A DNA stretch of 64,000 nucleotides. Source: Cycas panzhihuaensis. Its lineage: Eukaryota > Cycadophyta. The notes under the pieces were generated by a model. The model searched no databases and was not told where the DNA came from. It was given only the letters and a program-made list of their open reading frames with translations. Positions 20,530 through 29,904 of the stretch are shown here, in pieces. Position numbers and translations under genes: made by a program. The stretch's first letter is position 1. Each line of letters begins with the position of its first letter. The stretch is taken from contig CM041465.1 of assembly GCA_023213395.1 (NCBI GenBank), forward strand, positions 47,871,741-47,935,740. Reading direction: 5' to 3'.

Positions 20530-20852
20530 CCCAACACAGGCCAAGGTCAGCAGGTTCCTCCGACAAGCCAGAGAAACTCACGAGAGAACTGGCGGATCTG
20601 CTTTCCTTACAGTGTAAGAGACCACCTCTGATGAATTTGGAATACCTCAATCAGCAAGCTTCTGGGACTGTTTCTATTGGTTTGCGATTAGCGTTTGAGG
20701 ATGAACGTGTTAATTCTTCAGTTTCAAATGTAGCTGCGGGTGATTCTGCTACCACCTTCTCTTCTTTTTCAGAGGATCTTAAGACCAAATCACAGTAGCA
20801 AAGAGATGAAATTGATCAATTCTTGAGGGTCCAGGGGGAACACTTGAAGCAA
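20530..20852 (+). pseudogene. Captured fragment of a BOI/SBP1-like RING E3 ligase gene
   Basis: On the strand opposite to element D, the frame from about 20602 reads KRPPLMNLEYLNQQAS, TVSIGLRLAFEDERVNSS, TTFSSFSEDLKTKSQ, then, after a TAG at 20796-20798, QRDEIDQFLRVQGEHLKQ. This is the N-terminal/coiled-coil signature of plant S-ribonuclease-binding-protein/BOI-type E3 ligases (TGLRL.FED and SED....QQRDEIDQFL..QGE). The C-terminal WL region and RING finger are absent. Upstream, 20530-20600 gives a plausible continuation (RQARETHERTGG) in a shifted frame. It is a gene fragment inside the D leader, not an active gene. Confidence 0.72.
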
Positions 20853-20880
20853 CCTACGGTTCAGAACTCAACAACAGGCA

Positions 20881-21252
20881 ATGGAACACGGAACGCAACA
20901 CCCCAAATTGATAGCGCTGTTCTTTTCCCAACCTGCCATGCTGATACGTCTGCTCACATGGTCGGTTTTCTCTGCATCTCATACAACTCCAGATCCTTCA
21001 AATTCCTTCTCACTGAAGCTTGGAGCTCTTGGTCCATATCATGGTTCATTGAAGGAAAGCATAGTCAAGCCTCCTGGCTTAGATGCAGCAATTGCAGGAG
21101 GGTATATAGTGCTAATGGAGAGAGAGCCTAGGGCATCACCACAGATACTCAGATGTATGAAGACCAGGGTTTTGGCAGTGGCAACTAGGGTTTTACAATG
21201 GACCCTAAACAGATTCCAACACAAAGGTCTCTCTATGCCTATGAAAATCTGA
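20881..21252 (+). other. Open frame downstream of the BOI-like fragment, unidentified
   Basis: A 123-codon frame with a protein-like middle section (SFSLKLGALGPYHGSLK, then KPPGLDAAIAGGYIVLMERE). It does not match the expected continuation of a BOI-like protein and I do not recognise it. It could be a second captured exon or chance. An overlapping frame covers 20823-21131. Confidence 0.3.
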
Positions 21253-21522
21253 CTTCTTTATTAACAACTTGCCTCAATTTTCACTACCCAGTTTCTTCAC
21301 CTTAAGACAGTTATTACTTCCAATTTCTTACCTAACACACAGTAAGCTTATAAGAGTAGAGTTACTTGGTAAAATTCGGTCTTGTAAAGTTTGGTCTTGT
21401 ATTACCACAGTACACACCTTGCACCATTAATGACCTTGGGACTTCACCTTCCCAATTCGAAAAATTGCCTTCTTCCTTGGCTGGAATTTGGTGACTAGCA
21501 TCGCAACGCCCTCAATATGCTT

Positions 21523-21534
21523 GCTCTGATACCA
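21523..21534 (-). other. Primer-binding site of element D
   Basis: GCTCTGATACCA on the plus strand, i.e. canonical TGGTATCAGAGC in sense, directly adjoins the 5' LTR. Confidence 0.92.
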
Positions 21535-21899
21535 TGTTAAGGTTTCAACATGGAGAACACTCATCAACACCACGATCAATAACATCAACAGAGATTAACA
21601 ATATAAGCAGAATGTATTACCATACCAAAAGCACCAAAGACTCAACATGAGCCTTGATGATGTGACATCCTTACATACTACCTCAACCACCTTTATATAC
21701 CAAAGAGGTGGGAGACTATACATCCCAAGTAATGCATATGGGACAAATACCTTTGTCCTGACCAATAGCATTACACCACTAATCTTGACCAATAAACTTA
21801 TATCCTTTTACATAGTATTATAATGACCTTTTGACCCTAAGACTTAGGACTATCACTTCTTATCCTAGGACCCACATACATTAAACATTATTTCTAACA
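21535..21899 (-). repeat. 5' LTR of element D
   Basis: Partner of 16980-17344; ends TTTCTAACA followed by TSD GCATC. Confidence 0.95.
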
Positions 21900-21904
21900 G
21901 CATC

Positions 21905-22318
21905 TACCTTTTGTTCTTTTATATTTGAGCTCAGAACACAGTTGGTTTCCATTGGTGTGACACAGCTATTGCAATTCTCCATATTCAATTTTTTGAGTAT
22001 GTTCTTTATGTATTTGGATTGAGATAATCCAATGAAATCACTTGTCCGACGATTTCTATTACAAGATAGTAATGGAGAATTTTCAAATCAGTCATTTCAA
22101 AAACCTTTTCAAGTTGGTTTTTGATAGATACAATTGAGCCATCATCATTTCCTGTGAGTAGCATGTCATCTACATATATTGCAGTAATTGTTACCTTTCC
22201 TTTGTTGAGTTTTACATACAGACTTGGATCTGACTCGCATCTGTGAAAGTTGTGTATTAGATCTCGATCCGCTGCATACCAAGCTCTAGGAGCTTGTTTG
22301 AGTCCATAGAGAGCCTTT
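21905..22318 (-). pseudogene. Element C distal RT (broken)
   Basis: Continues the RT upstream of the D insertion. [35 protein letters not shown] and the active site YVDDMLLTGND are readable with both aspartates kept, followed by EMTDLKILHYYL. A stop or frame change around 22319 separates it from the main integrase-RT frame, and another frame change occurs near 22080. Confidence 0.87.
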
Positions 22319-24148
22319 TTAACCTCGTGATACTAGATTTTCTTGCCCTGGTTTACAATAGCCTTCAGGTTGATACATATATACCTCTTTCTTTAGATCT
22401 CCATTTAAAAAGGCACTTTTTACATCTAGCAGATAAATCTTCCATTTTTGTTGAGCAGCTAATGCTATTATTGCCCTTATTGTAGTCAACTTTGCTACCG
22501 GCGAGAAGGTTTCTTCATAATCTATACCTGCTGTTTGAGTATATCCTTTAGCAACCAACCTTGCTTTATATCTTTCTATTTCTCCATTGGATTTTTCTTT
22601 AATTTTGTAAACCCATTTGCAGTTTACTATGGGTTTGCTTTTTGGACATTCCACTAGTTCCCAAGTTTCATTTTTTTGAATTGCAGCAATTTCTTCGTTC
22701 ATGGTAGCTTTCCATTCTGCATGTCTGCTTGTTTCTTCATAATTGATTTGTTCCAGAGAGCATGACAAGGCTTGGTGTCTCTGTGCCCTGGTCTTATGCT
22801 CATAGATGTCTCCTTTATTTTCTTCAATGGTTTTGAGATACCATTTTGGAAACGTTTTTGGGGTTTCTAGTTTACAAATGTCCCTATGCTCTTCATCTTG
22901 AATGTGAGAAATATCTTCTTCACTCCTTGGAGTATGCTCTTCAATATCTTCAGATGTGATGTTAGACTTGTCTTCTAAGGATATACAGGATTGTTTATCT
23001 GCAGTCTTTGTTAATGCCTCTATTTCTTGATATTCTCTTTGACTTTTCCCTGGATCTTCATCAAACACAACTTCTCTACTAACATGAATTTTGTTAGTTT
23101 TTGGATCCATGCATCTATATGCTTTTGATTTTGAGCTATAGCCAACCATTATATATTCTATACTTTTGTTATCTACCTTTGAACGCTTCTTGTCTAGAAT
23201 GTGAACATAAGCTTTACACCCAAAGACTTTAAGATTACTTACATCAGGTTTATGACTCGTCCACGCTTCTTCAGGTGTAATTTTTTGTAGAGCATGTGTT
23301 GGACTCCTGTTTATTAGATATGTTGCTGTGTTGATTGCTTCTGCCCAATATGCTTTGTTAATCCCTTTGTCATGAATTAAGCACCGTGCCATTTCCATAA
23401 TTGTTATGTTCATTCGTTCTGCAACTCCGTTTGACTGAGGTGTGTAGGAAGTAGTTATTTGCCTGCGTATCCCATGATCTCTGCAGTAGTTGAGAAATTT
23501 CTTTGACATATATTCTCCTCCTCCATTAGACCGAATACATTTGATTTTGTTATTACTTTCTAACTCAACTTCAGCCTTGAGTTCTCTAAACTGGTCAAAA
23601 ACTTCAAATTTATTTTTTAAGAAATTTATCCAGGTTTTTCTTGAAAAATTATCAATAAAGGTTAGAAAATACCTTGCTCCATTGATTGATCTTGGAGTAA
23701 TTGGACCACAAATGTCTGTATGTATTAATTCCAATTTACTTCTGGTCTTATGAGTGCTTTCTAGAAAAGGACTTCGATGTTGCTTTCCCATCATACAACT
23801 CTTACAGACAAAAGAATCAAATGATAGCTTTGGTAACACATTAACCATATTAGAATTTTTCAACAGTTCTAATCTATCATTTGAGATATGTCCATATTTT
23901 AAATGCCGGATTTCATTATTGTCTTTGCTTAAAACAACAAAAGATTTTACATCATATGTAGGCACAATTGGGGTAGAAAGTAATTTATAAAGATTGTCAC
24001 TTTCTATACCTTCTGCTATTACAACACCATCCATTTTCATGTCTAATACAAAACAATGTCCACTGGTATCAAAAATAGTTACCAGTTGTTTCTTACTGAG
24101 TTGAGAAACTGATAAAAGATTTTTTTTCATTCCTGGTACATAGAGCAC
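22319..24148 (-). pseudogene. pol: Element C integrase and proximal RT
   Basis: A 609-codon open frame. It begins after the protease (LYVPGMKKNLLSVSQL), then the integrase HHCC domain (RHLKYGHISNDRL...CKSCMMGKQH), then the catalytic core: D in LIHTDICGP, E in GVAERMN. The second catalytic Asp, expected in RSDGGGEY-type motifs, is Asn here (RSNGGGEY). After a Glu/Asp-rich linker come the RT motifs [39 protein letters not shown] and [13 protein letters not shown]. The frame stops at 22319 in VSRG before the YVDD motif. The Asp-to-Asn change should abolish integrase catalysis. Confidence 0.9.
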
Positions 24149-25318
24149 TTTGCCAATTCGCTGTGTTTTCCCATCAATTTCAACTGCTATTATTCCAATT
24201 CCTTCAATATGTAAAGGAAAATTGTTTCTTAATTCTACTGAACCAACAGATCAATATGGTTCAAGTAATTTAAACCATTCTTTTCTTCCTGTCATGTGGT
24301 TTGATGCTCCTGAATCTATGTACCAGTTATCTGATGCTTTTGTACTTGTTGCTAATGCAACCACAAAGGTCAAGCTTTCAGATCATTCTCTTTTGTTTCT
24401 TGATCTCTTTCTTTACTGTAGTTTCCAGCTATTTGTTTCCCTCTCTAAAGTATTGCTTTCTTGCATTGATAGGGAAAGTGACCAGATTGACCACAATGGT
24501 AACAAACATTAAAGGCATGACAGTTACTTGAAAAATCTCTGGGTTTCCCACAATTGAAGCAGACTCTTGCATCACTTGGTGGGGTTGATCTTCCTCTGCC
24601 TCTTCCATCAATCCAACGTCCTCTGAAGTTTGATGTTTGAATTCGACCTCGTCTTCTGAAGCTTGGTTGAGTGCGTCCTTGTCCTATGTTAAATCTTGAT
24701 ACAAAGGCTTCTTCTATTTCAGCAGCATCCTCTTTGTATCGTTTGTTTCTTTGTTCTTGATTTAACATATGGCCTGCTAATCCTTCAAATGTCATCTTTG
24801 CTATTTGACCACTTCCTGTTAACATGTTGACCATGTTATCAAAAGATTTGGGAAGTTTGTTCAGGACAAGGTGCACCAATTCTAGATCTGAGATTTTATT
24901 TCCTCTAGAGACAAGCTCATTCTTTATGCTATTTATTTTGGCCACAAATTCAGATACAGATTGATTTTCTCTTAGTTTAAGTTTGTATAGTTCTTCCCTT
25001 ATTGCGATTATCCTGGCCTCATTTTTTTGACTAAATAAAGAAGTTACTATATTCCAAATTTGTGAAGAGGACTCTACACCATCCACATAAGACAGAAGAG
25101 AATCTGAAATGGAAAGTTTTAGAATTCCAATTGTAATATTATATTTTTCTTCCCAAGTTATTTGATCAACTATGTCTGTGGTTTTTTTTTTCTTCACCAG
25201 TAACAATTTTCCATGCTCCCTTTGCTCTTAAAAGGCCTTCAATTTTGATTTTCCAAAGGCTAAAGTTCATCTCCGTGAGTTTATCATCTTCAGGAAGGGC
25301 AATAACTGAGGAAGCCAT
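24149..25318 (-). pseudogene. gag: Element C gag and protease (broken)
   Basis: The likely start is ATG at 25318 (MASSVIALPEDDKL, NFSLWKIKIEGLLR). A slip in a long A run at about 25182-25192 (T run on the plus strand) shifts the frame; the remainder is open from 25206 to 24445. It has the UBN2-like pattern, a basic RGR-rich stretch and two zinc knuckles: CFNCGKPRDFSSNC, where the His is missing, and CYHCGQSGHFPYQC, intact. The protease motif WYIDSGASNHMTGR follows at about 24300, then an in-frame TGA near 24257. Gag packages RNA; the protease matures the polyprotein. Confidence 0.88.
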
Positions 25319-25960
25319 TTTTAGAATATTAATGAGTCACCTCTGAGTATGAAAGTGCAGGGCTGTACGACTATACGGTATGGATTTGTATGGAAAAATC
25401 AACTTGTATAGACGAGCAAAATTAGGGTGTCAAAAGAAAGATCTAAGTGTGAGGATTCCAGATTTGAAGTTATTTTTCCTTAAACTTAACGGTTAGTTTA
25501 GAAAATTTAGTCGAATTTCACAAAGGTGGCTAGGGTTTTTAGAGAAAAATCTTCGTTTCTCAAGAAATATTCTGAAAAAACTTCGAAAAATTATCCCAAA
25601 CAGTCGATATTACCCTAGAGAAGATTTTCGGTCAGATTTTACCCGGAATCAATGCTCTGATCAGAAGAAAAAATCAGTAGAATGACTTAACCCGCGCCCT
25701 TCAATCCTTTAGAAGAAAGTGACAGCCTTGCAAGGGCGAATCTCCTGGTAAAATTTCAGACAAATCTAAGCACATCGAAATTTGTCCGTTCACCAGATAG
25801 CTCCAGACAAAGATCATACGCCTGCATCGCTTGCTTTTCTTCTGTCTTTCACTGTTACTTAAGAAAAGAAAACTTCACTACTTGGTCCCAATCTGTCCAA
25901 ATTTCTTCCTCTTTTAGATCACAGAACGGATTCTCCTTCTCATTCTCTGCAGGATAACCT
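25319..25960 (-). other. Untranslated leader of element C
   Basis: About 640 bp between the primer-binding site and gag. AT-rich, with no convincing gene and no resemblance to the A/B-group leaders. Confidence 0.6.
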
Positions 25961-25972
25961 GCTCTAATACCA
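25961..25972 (-). other. Primer-binding site of element C
   Basis: Sense TGGTATTAGAGC, one transition from the canonical Met-tRNA site, adjoining the 5' LTR. Confidence 0.88.
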
Positions 25973-26167
25973 TGAAAAACTATTCAATCTTTATTGCTGT
26001 CAAAAGATACACTTTATTATGATCTCTATCACTCATTTATATTGTACATATGAGAGACAGTTTCAAATTGGTTTATCAACCACCTAAATACTGACAAATG
26101 ACTTTATGCCACGTGGCATAATTATAAAAGAGTCTAAGTTACTTAAGATAAAACATTACTTTCTACA
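25973..26167 (-). repeat. 5' LTR of element C
   Basis: Partner of 16111-16303; followed by TSD GTGCA (26168-26172). Confidence 0.94.
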
Positions 26168-26172
26168 GTGCA

Positions 26173-26255
26173 TTGACCACTTAATTCTAGTTGATCTCTT
26201 GTAGTAGTTAAGGCCGAATCAACGACAGGATTTGCATTGGCACCAAATTCTGTTT
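26173..26255 (+). repeat. Tandem repeat ~45 bp, right part
   Basis: Continues the array at 15955-16110 across element C: TTGACCACTTAATTCTAGTTG, then a final unit CAACGACAGGATTTGCATTG. Confidence 0.65.
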
Positions 26256-26279
26256 GATCTCTTGACGTGGATAGCTTAT

Positions 26280-26610
26280 TCCACTAAGGTAGTATGCAAA
26301 GCAGCAGTTACAGCATTCGAAAAGCCATTTTAGGCTTAATGGACTTCTTAAACATATTTGACTTGTTCAATTGTTCTACTATGACAAAATGCTGTCCAAC
26401 TATCAAAGAATTGGGTTTCCATGATAGAGTCAAGCTTCTGGAAGATTACCATAATTCTATTCAACAGCATATGGCGTATGGAATAGTTGAGTTGGTGTAT
26501 TGTCCCTCAAATTGTGATATTCTCACTTAGACTTTAGGTTGTGAGAAACTTTGAGAGACTTAGGACACTGATATTTATGTTAGGAAATGAACTTAACATT
26601 ATGAGAGGGT
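26280..26610 (+). pseudogene. Remnant E: Copia RNase H C-terminus
   Basis: Degraded end of a Copia pol. It aligns by motif with RNase H tails: KAILGLMDFL (for KEAIWLKGLL), YHNSIQQHMAYGIVELVYCPSN (for HHFIRD.V..G.VEL.Y.P) and CDILT (for ADIFT). Stops and frame changes are frequent. It is followed by the purine-rich TATGAGAGGG and an LTR-like TG start at 26611. The body upstream is not recognisable, so this is an old, mostly lost element. Confidence 0.65.
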
Positions 26611-26980
26611 GTTGGAATAATGAACATTCCCATTATATGTTCATTTAAGTTCATTTCATTTCATTAGAATAATTGCCCACATAGAATATTCTTGATGAGA
26701 ATATTCTAGTGAGGGAATATACTTGGTCAATGTTTCTAGAAGTCAAAGATGTTCCAATTATTAATGAGGTAGTTTGAGCACACCAAAATTCATGGGAGCG
26801 TTAGAGTTGTTGAACCACCTCCTATGTTTAGACACACTAAATTATAAATATGTATTGTATCATTCATATTTTCTTAATGCGATTTGGAGAGTTGTGAGTC
26901 ATTTGTTGTATTGTCATCTCTTTGTGTCTTTTAACATGTGCTTATGACATGTCTCCTCCTCTTATCCACTCATTCCTACA
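26611..26980 (+). repeat. Putative 3' LTR of remnant E
   Basis: Starts TGTTGGAATAATGAAC right after a purine-rich tract and plausibly ends ATTCCTACA at 26980. It has a TATA-like region (AAATTATAAATATG) near 26840. There is no second copy in the window, so the ends are provisional. Confidence 0.5.
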
Positions 26981-26990
26981 TAGAAGAGAT

Positions 26991-27112
26991 CAATCACTAG
27001 AAAAAATGTGGGTGTTTATTTTATCACATTAAGTTGTAAAGTACATTATATAAAGTACATAACATTATAATATGAAGTACATGACTTAGTATTTAAACAT
27101 AAAGGTCTAACA
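26991..27112 (-). repeat. Partial 3' LTR of element F
   Basis: Begins TCACTAGAAAAAATGTGGGTG and ends GGTCTAACA. It corresponds to the U3 portion of the A-group LTR; the rest of the LTR is missing. Confidence 0.75.
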
Positions 27113-27122
27113 CCCCTCCTTA

Positions 27123-28020
27123 ATGTTTACAATGTTAAGTTTTACCTCTAGACCATCTCTGAATTTCTCAAGTTTTTCTCTATCAAGTTGCTTTGTAAAT
27201 ATGTTTGATAGCTATTGATTCGTGCGTCTTTAGAAGAGGTCAATCTCATCGTTCTATACATGTTTTTTGATGAAATGACCTCAGTGTACTTGGTTCTTGC
27301 ATAAAATACTGGGTTTTTAGTCAACTTAAGCACGTTTTGGTTGTCACAATACAATTTGGTAGGGTGATTTTGCTCAAGTCCATGCTCACTAGGAATCCTC
27401 CTTAGCCATATAGCCTTGTAAGTTGTGCTGACTGCAACTTTGTACTTTGCTTTTGTGGAGGACAAAGTAACATTGGGTTGCTTCTCGCAACTCCACGAAA
27501 CAATTGTTGACCAGAGGTCAAAATAATATCTGGAGGTCAATCGATAACTATCTTGGCATCCTGCCTAATTAGAATTTGAGAACCCCTCCAATGTGAAGTT
27601 CTTATTGTGTGTATATTGAAGGCCATGCTGCAATGTGCCTTTGAGATATCTCAATATACATTTAGTTGCTAACCAATGTTTTTGACTGGGTTGAGACATG
27701 TACTTGGAACAAATCCCAATTGCAAATGAAAGACCTAGTTTGGTGTTAGTTATAGATGAGACTATTCACTAGTTGCTGATATAATGTGGCATCTGTTTGT
27801 TCTGCTTTCTCATCAAATGATAGTTTTGTGCCATTCTCCATGGGCGTAGGTGATGGCTTGCAATCCTCCATTTTTAATCGCTGCAAAATGTCCCAAGTGT
27901 ATTTTGTTTGGGAGATGAAGATATGGTCTCGCTATTGCCACACTTCCATGCCTAGAAAATAATGGAGAAGTCTAAGATCTGTCATTTTGAAACTTAATAT
28001 CATTCTGAAGAATCTATATC
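27123..28020 (-). pseudogene. Element F RNase H and distal RT (broken)
   Basis: 27148-27540 reads STIVSWSCEKQPNVTLS, TKAKYKVAV, CDNQNVLKLTKNPVFYARTKY, i.e. RNase H. Upstream to 28020 are fragments of the connection and distal RT (WRGSQILI, AKIVID, HLPNKIHLGHFA in shifted frames). Multiple stops. It is cut by G within the RT (after LQNDIKFQ). Confidence 0.83.
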
Positions 28021-28574
28021 TGTTAAACCTTATGTTTATATGTTAAGATAATGTACTTTTATTTTCATGTAATATGTGTACTTTTTACTTTAGGGGTGAC
28101 TTATCACTTAAGTGATAAAGTGCACACCGACATTTTTTCTAGTGACAACGTTGTCACTAAAGGGTCAAATGGACCCTCATGCATTTTTGCTCACATGAGA
28201 GCCCAAAAGGACACATGTTCAACATGAAAGGCATGTATCTTGGATGTTTGACACTTGTCAAACATCCAAGGCCTTAGGTCTCTCATCTCACTCTATATAA
28301 TGAGACCTCTTCTTATTGTCTCATAAGAGAGTTGGAGTCAGATTGTTATCTTTGTCCGCTTGCTAATCAAACTGTTTCATTCTTTTGGAGGTTGGACCAA
28401 TTCCAACTCCACATATTGGGTATCATTTTCTCTTGCTCCTTCATTTGTGCTTTGTCTCTTTGCTCTCTATTTTCCTTGAGATTATTATACTTGTTTGTAT
28501 TTGTGCAACTAGAACTAGAGTGATCCTAGTTTCTAGATCTTGGGACTGTTGAGGCCATTTAGCCTCTTTTCACA
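28021..28574 (+). repeat. 5' LTR of element G
   Basis: TGTTAAACC...TTTTCACA, closely matching A's LTRs. Its second U3 palindrome is perfect here over 20 bp (half site TAGTGACAAC at about 28139-28158), where other copies carry an extra CA. Confidence 0.94.
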
Positions 28575-28576
28575 TT

Positions 28577-28588
28577 TGGTATCAGAGC
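28577..28588 (+). other. Primer-binding site of element G
   Basis: TGGTATCAGAGC two bases after the LTR. Confidence 0.93.
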
Positions 28589-29904
28589 AAGAGGAGGCTA
28601 GCTCCTTCTATTCTGGTTTGCAGCTGCTCAAGGAGATTTGGAGAAAGCCTACAAACACTTGGTGACGACTTTCGCACTCTGAAGGCGATCCAAGGTTTGT
28701 TTGAAGATTTTTTTTTGCAGGTTCAAGCATTTGGAGCTACATTTGCAGGCTGGAGCAAGTACATTTCAAATCTGAAATTTTTTTCAGACTTTTATCAAGA
28801 GTGCAGCATGCAGGTTTAAGGCTTTGCTGGAGTAGTTTAAAAGGAGGAGCTTTCCATACTCAAATCTGAAATTTTTTTCAGATTTTTTACAAGGTTTTTA
28901 AGCAAAGTACTTACGTTTTTCATGGTTTTTTCATTAAAAATCAAATTTTCTGAGCTGTTTCTTCTCATAGTTCAGGTTCTAGCATATTATGCAGCTCACT
29001 GAAACTCTTTAATGAAGTTTGTTTCAAGTTATTAATCCTCTTGCAGGCTGTGGATCAATTTCTGGGCATTTTCAGCCTTGAAACCCCACTCAAAAAAGCA
29101 TAAAAAATTGTTGTTTTTCATACTTAAAGAGCCGTTTTCATACTTAAACAACTGTTTTCCATGATTTGTCTCCCTTTATGAGAGCTGTTTTCATACTTAA
29201 AGAGCTGTTTTCATATTTAAACAGCTGTGTTTTCATCCTTAAAGAACTGTTTTCATACTTTATGAGAGCTGTTTTCATACTTAAACAGCTGTGTTTTCAT
29301 ATTTAAAGAGCTGTTTTCATACTTAGACAGCTGTGTTTTTATACTTAAAGTGTTGTTTTCTGAAGCTACATGCTACATGGTAAACGCTTGCTGAATAAGA
29401 TAAAGCAAGTATACAACAAATTTGAATCTGAGCTCTTCTATGGCATTTTCAAGGTTTTCGAACAAGTGTTAATTGACTTTAAGAGAAGTGATTTCAAGTG
29501 TTTTTTATATCAAAAAAGTGATATTTATCACTAATTTTTAAACACTTTTAAGGCACCTTGCATGGTGACCTAATAACCCTTAGTCTCAAAGAGGGTTCAA
29601 AACAGTTTGTACTTAATAAAAATCACTTCTTTTGATCGTTGGGACTAATTTAAAGTCCCAACACTTGGTGCTTGATGTCCATTTTCATGCAAGTGGTTCT
29701 CTTACCTTCACTTTTTTAGCATTAAAAGGAACCCACTTGTATCTTCATCACAAGTTTTGCATTACTTCTTTTCAGTACTTAAGCCTTTTTTTCAAAAAGT
29801 ACTTTGCAAAACTTATTGTAATCAAGCATTTGGTTTGTTACTTGGATCAACAAAGCACTACATTTTTCATTAAAGTGCTCATTGTAAAAACACTACTAGC
29901 ATTC
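28589..29904 (+). other. Leader of element G
   Basis: Non-coding leader. The distal part (29450-29900) matches A's 2260-2690, including the hairpin GTTGGGACT/AGTCCCAAC at 29638-29662. A minisatellite occupies about 29105-29355. The related leader of M lacks that repeat. Confidence 0.72.
29105..29355 (+). repeat. Minisatellite in the G leader (~20-25 bp units)
   Basis: About ten imperfect units of GAGCTGTTTTCATACTTAAA or CAGCTGTGTTTTCATACTTA alternate through the region. Confidence 0.8.

Larger units (their letters stand above)
16980..21899 (-). mobile_element. Element D: non-autonomous LTR element with captured host sequence
   Basis: LTRs of 365 bp at 16980-17344 and 21535-21899, TSD GCATC at 16975-16979 and 21900-21904, canonical primer-binding site and polypurine tract. 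The interior is about 4.2 kb with no integrase, RT or RNase H motif that I can find. It has a gag-like N terminus (18534-18848), a lysine-rich and otherwise unfamiliar region toward the 3' LTR, and on the opposite strand a fragment of a plant BOI/SBP1-like gene near the 5' LTR. It would need proteins in trans. The LTRs differ at only a few positions by eye, so insertion is fairly recent. Confidence 0.93.
16111..26167 (-). mobile_element. Element C: short-LTR Copia retrotransposon, split by D
   Basis: LTRs of about 195 bp at 16111-16303 (3') and 25973-26167 (5'), with TSD GTGCA at 16106-16110 and 26168-26172. It has a polypurine tract and a primer-binding site, and minus-strand gag, protease, integrase, RT and RNase H in Copia order. 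The LTR pair differs at only a handful of positions by eye. Element D interrupts pol between RT and RNase H (TSD GCATC). This family differs from A/B: two tandem zinc knuckles, a different gag N terminus and short LTRs. J is a second copy of the family. Confidence 0.95.
26991..28020 (-). mobile_element. Element F: truncated Copia remnant
   Basis: Minus-strand stub related to A and B: partial 3' LTR (26991-27112), polypurine tract (27113-27122), RNase H and part of RT up to 28020, where the LTR of G begins. The 5' half is absent from the window beyond G. Heavily degraded, so older than G. Confidence 0.85.
28021..29904 (+). mobile_element. Element G: 5' part of an A-type Copia element
   Basis: A 5' LTR (28021-28574), canonical primer-binding site and 1.3 kb of leader like A's, then interruption by H at 29905. 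No continuation of G (gag onward) appears after H, because H's 3' end and whatever followed are deleted. The flank ATATC (28016-28020) would be the left TSD; the right copy is not seen. Confidence 0.88.

Noticed and set aside
29105-29355. CRISPR-like array of direct repeats
   Set aside because: Units are contiguous and degenerate with no unique spacers, in a plant retroelement leader.
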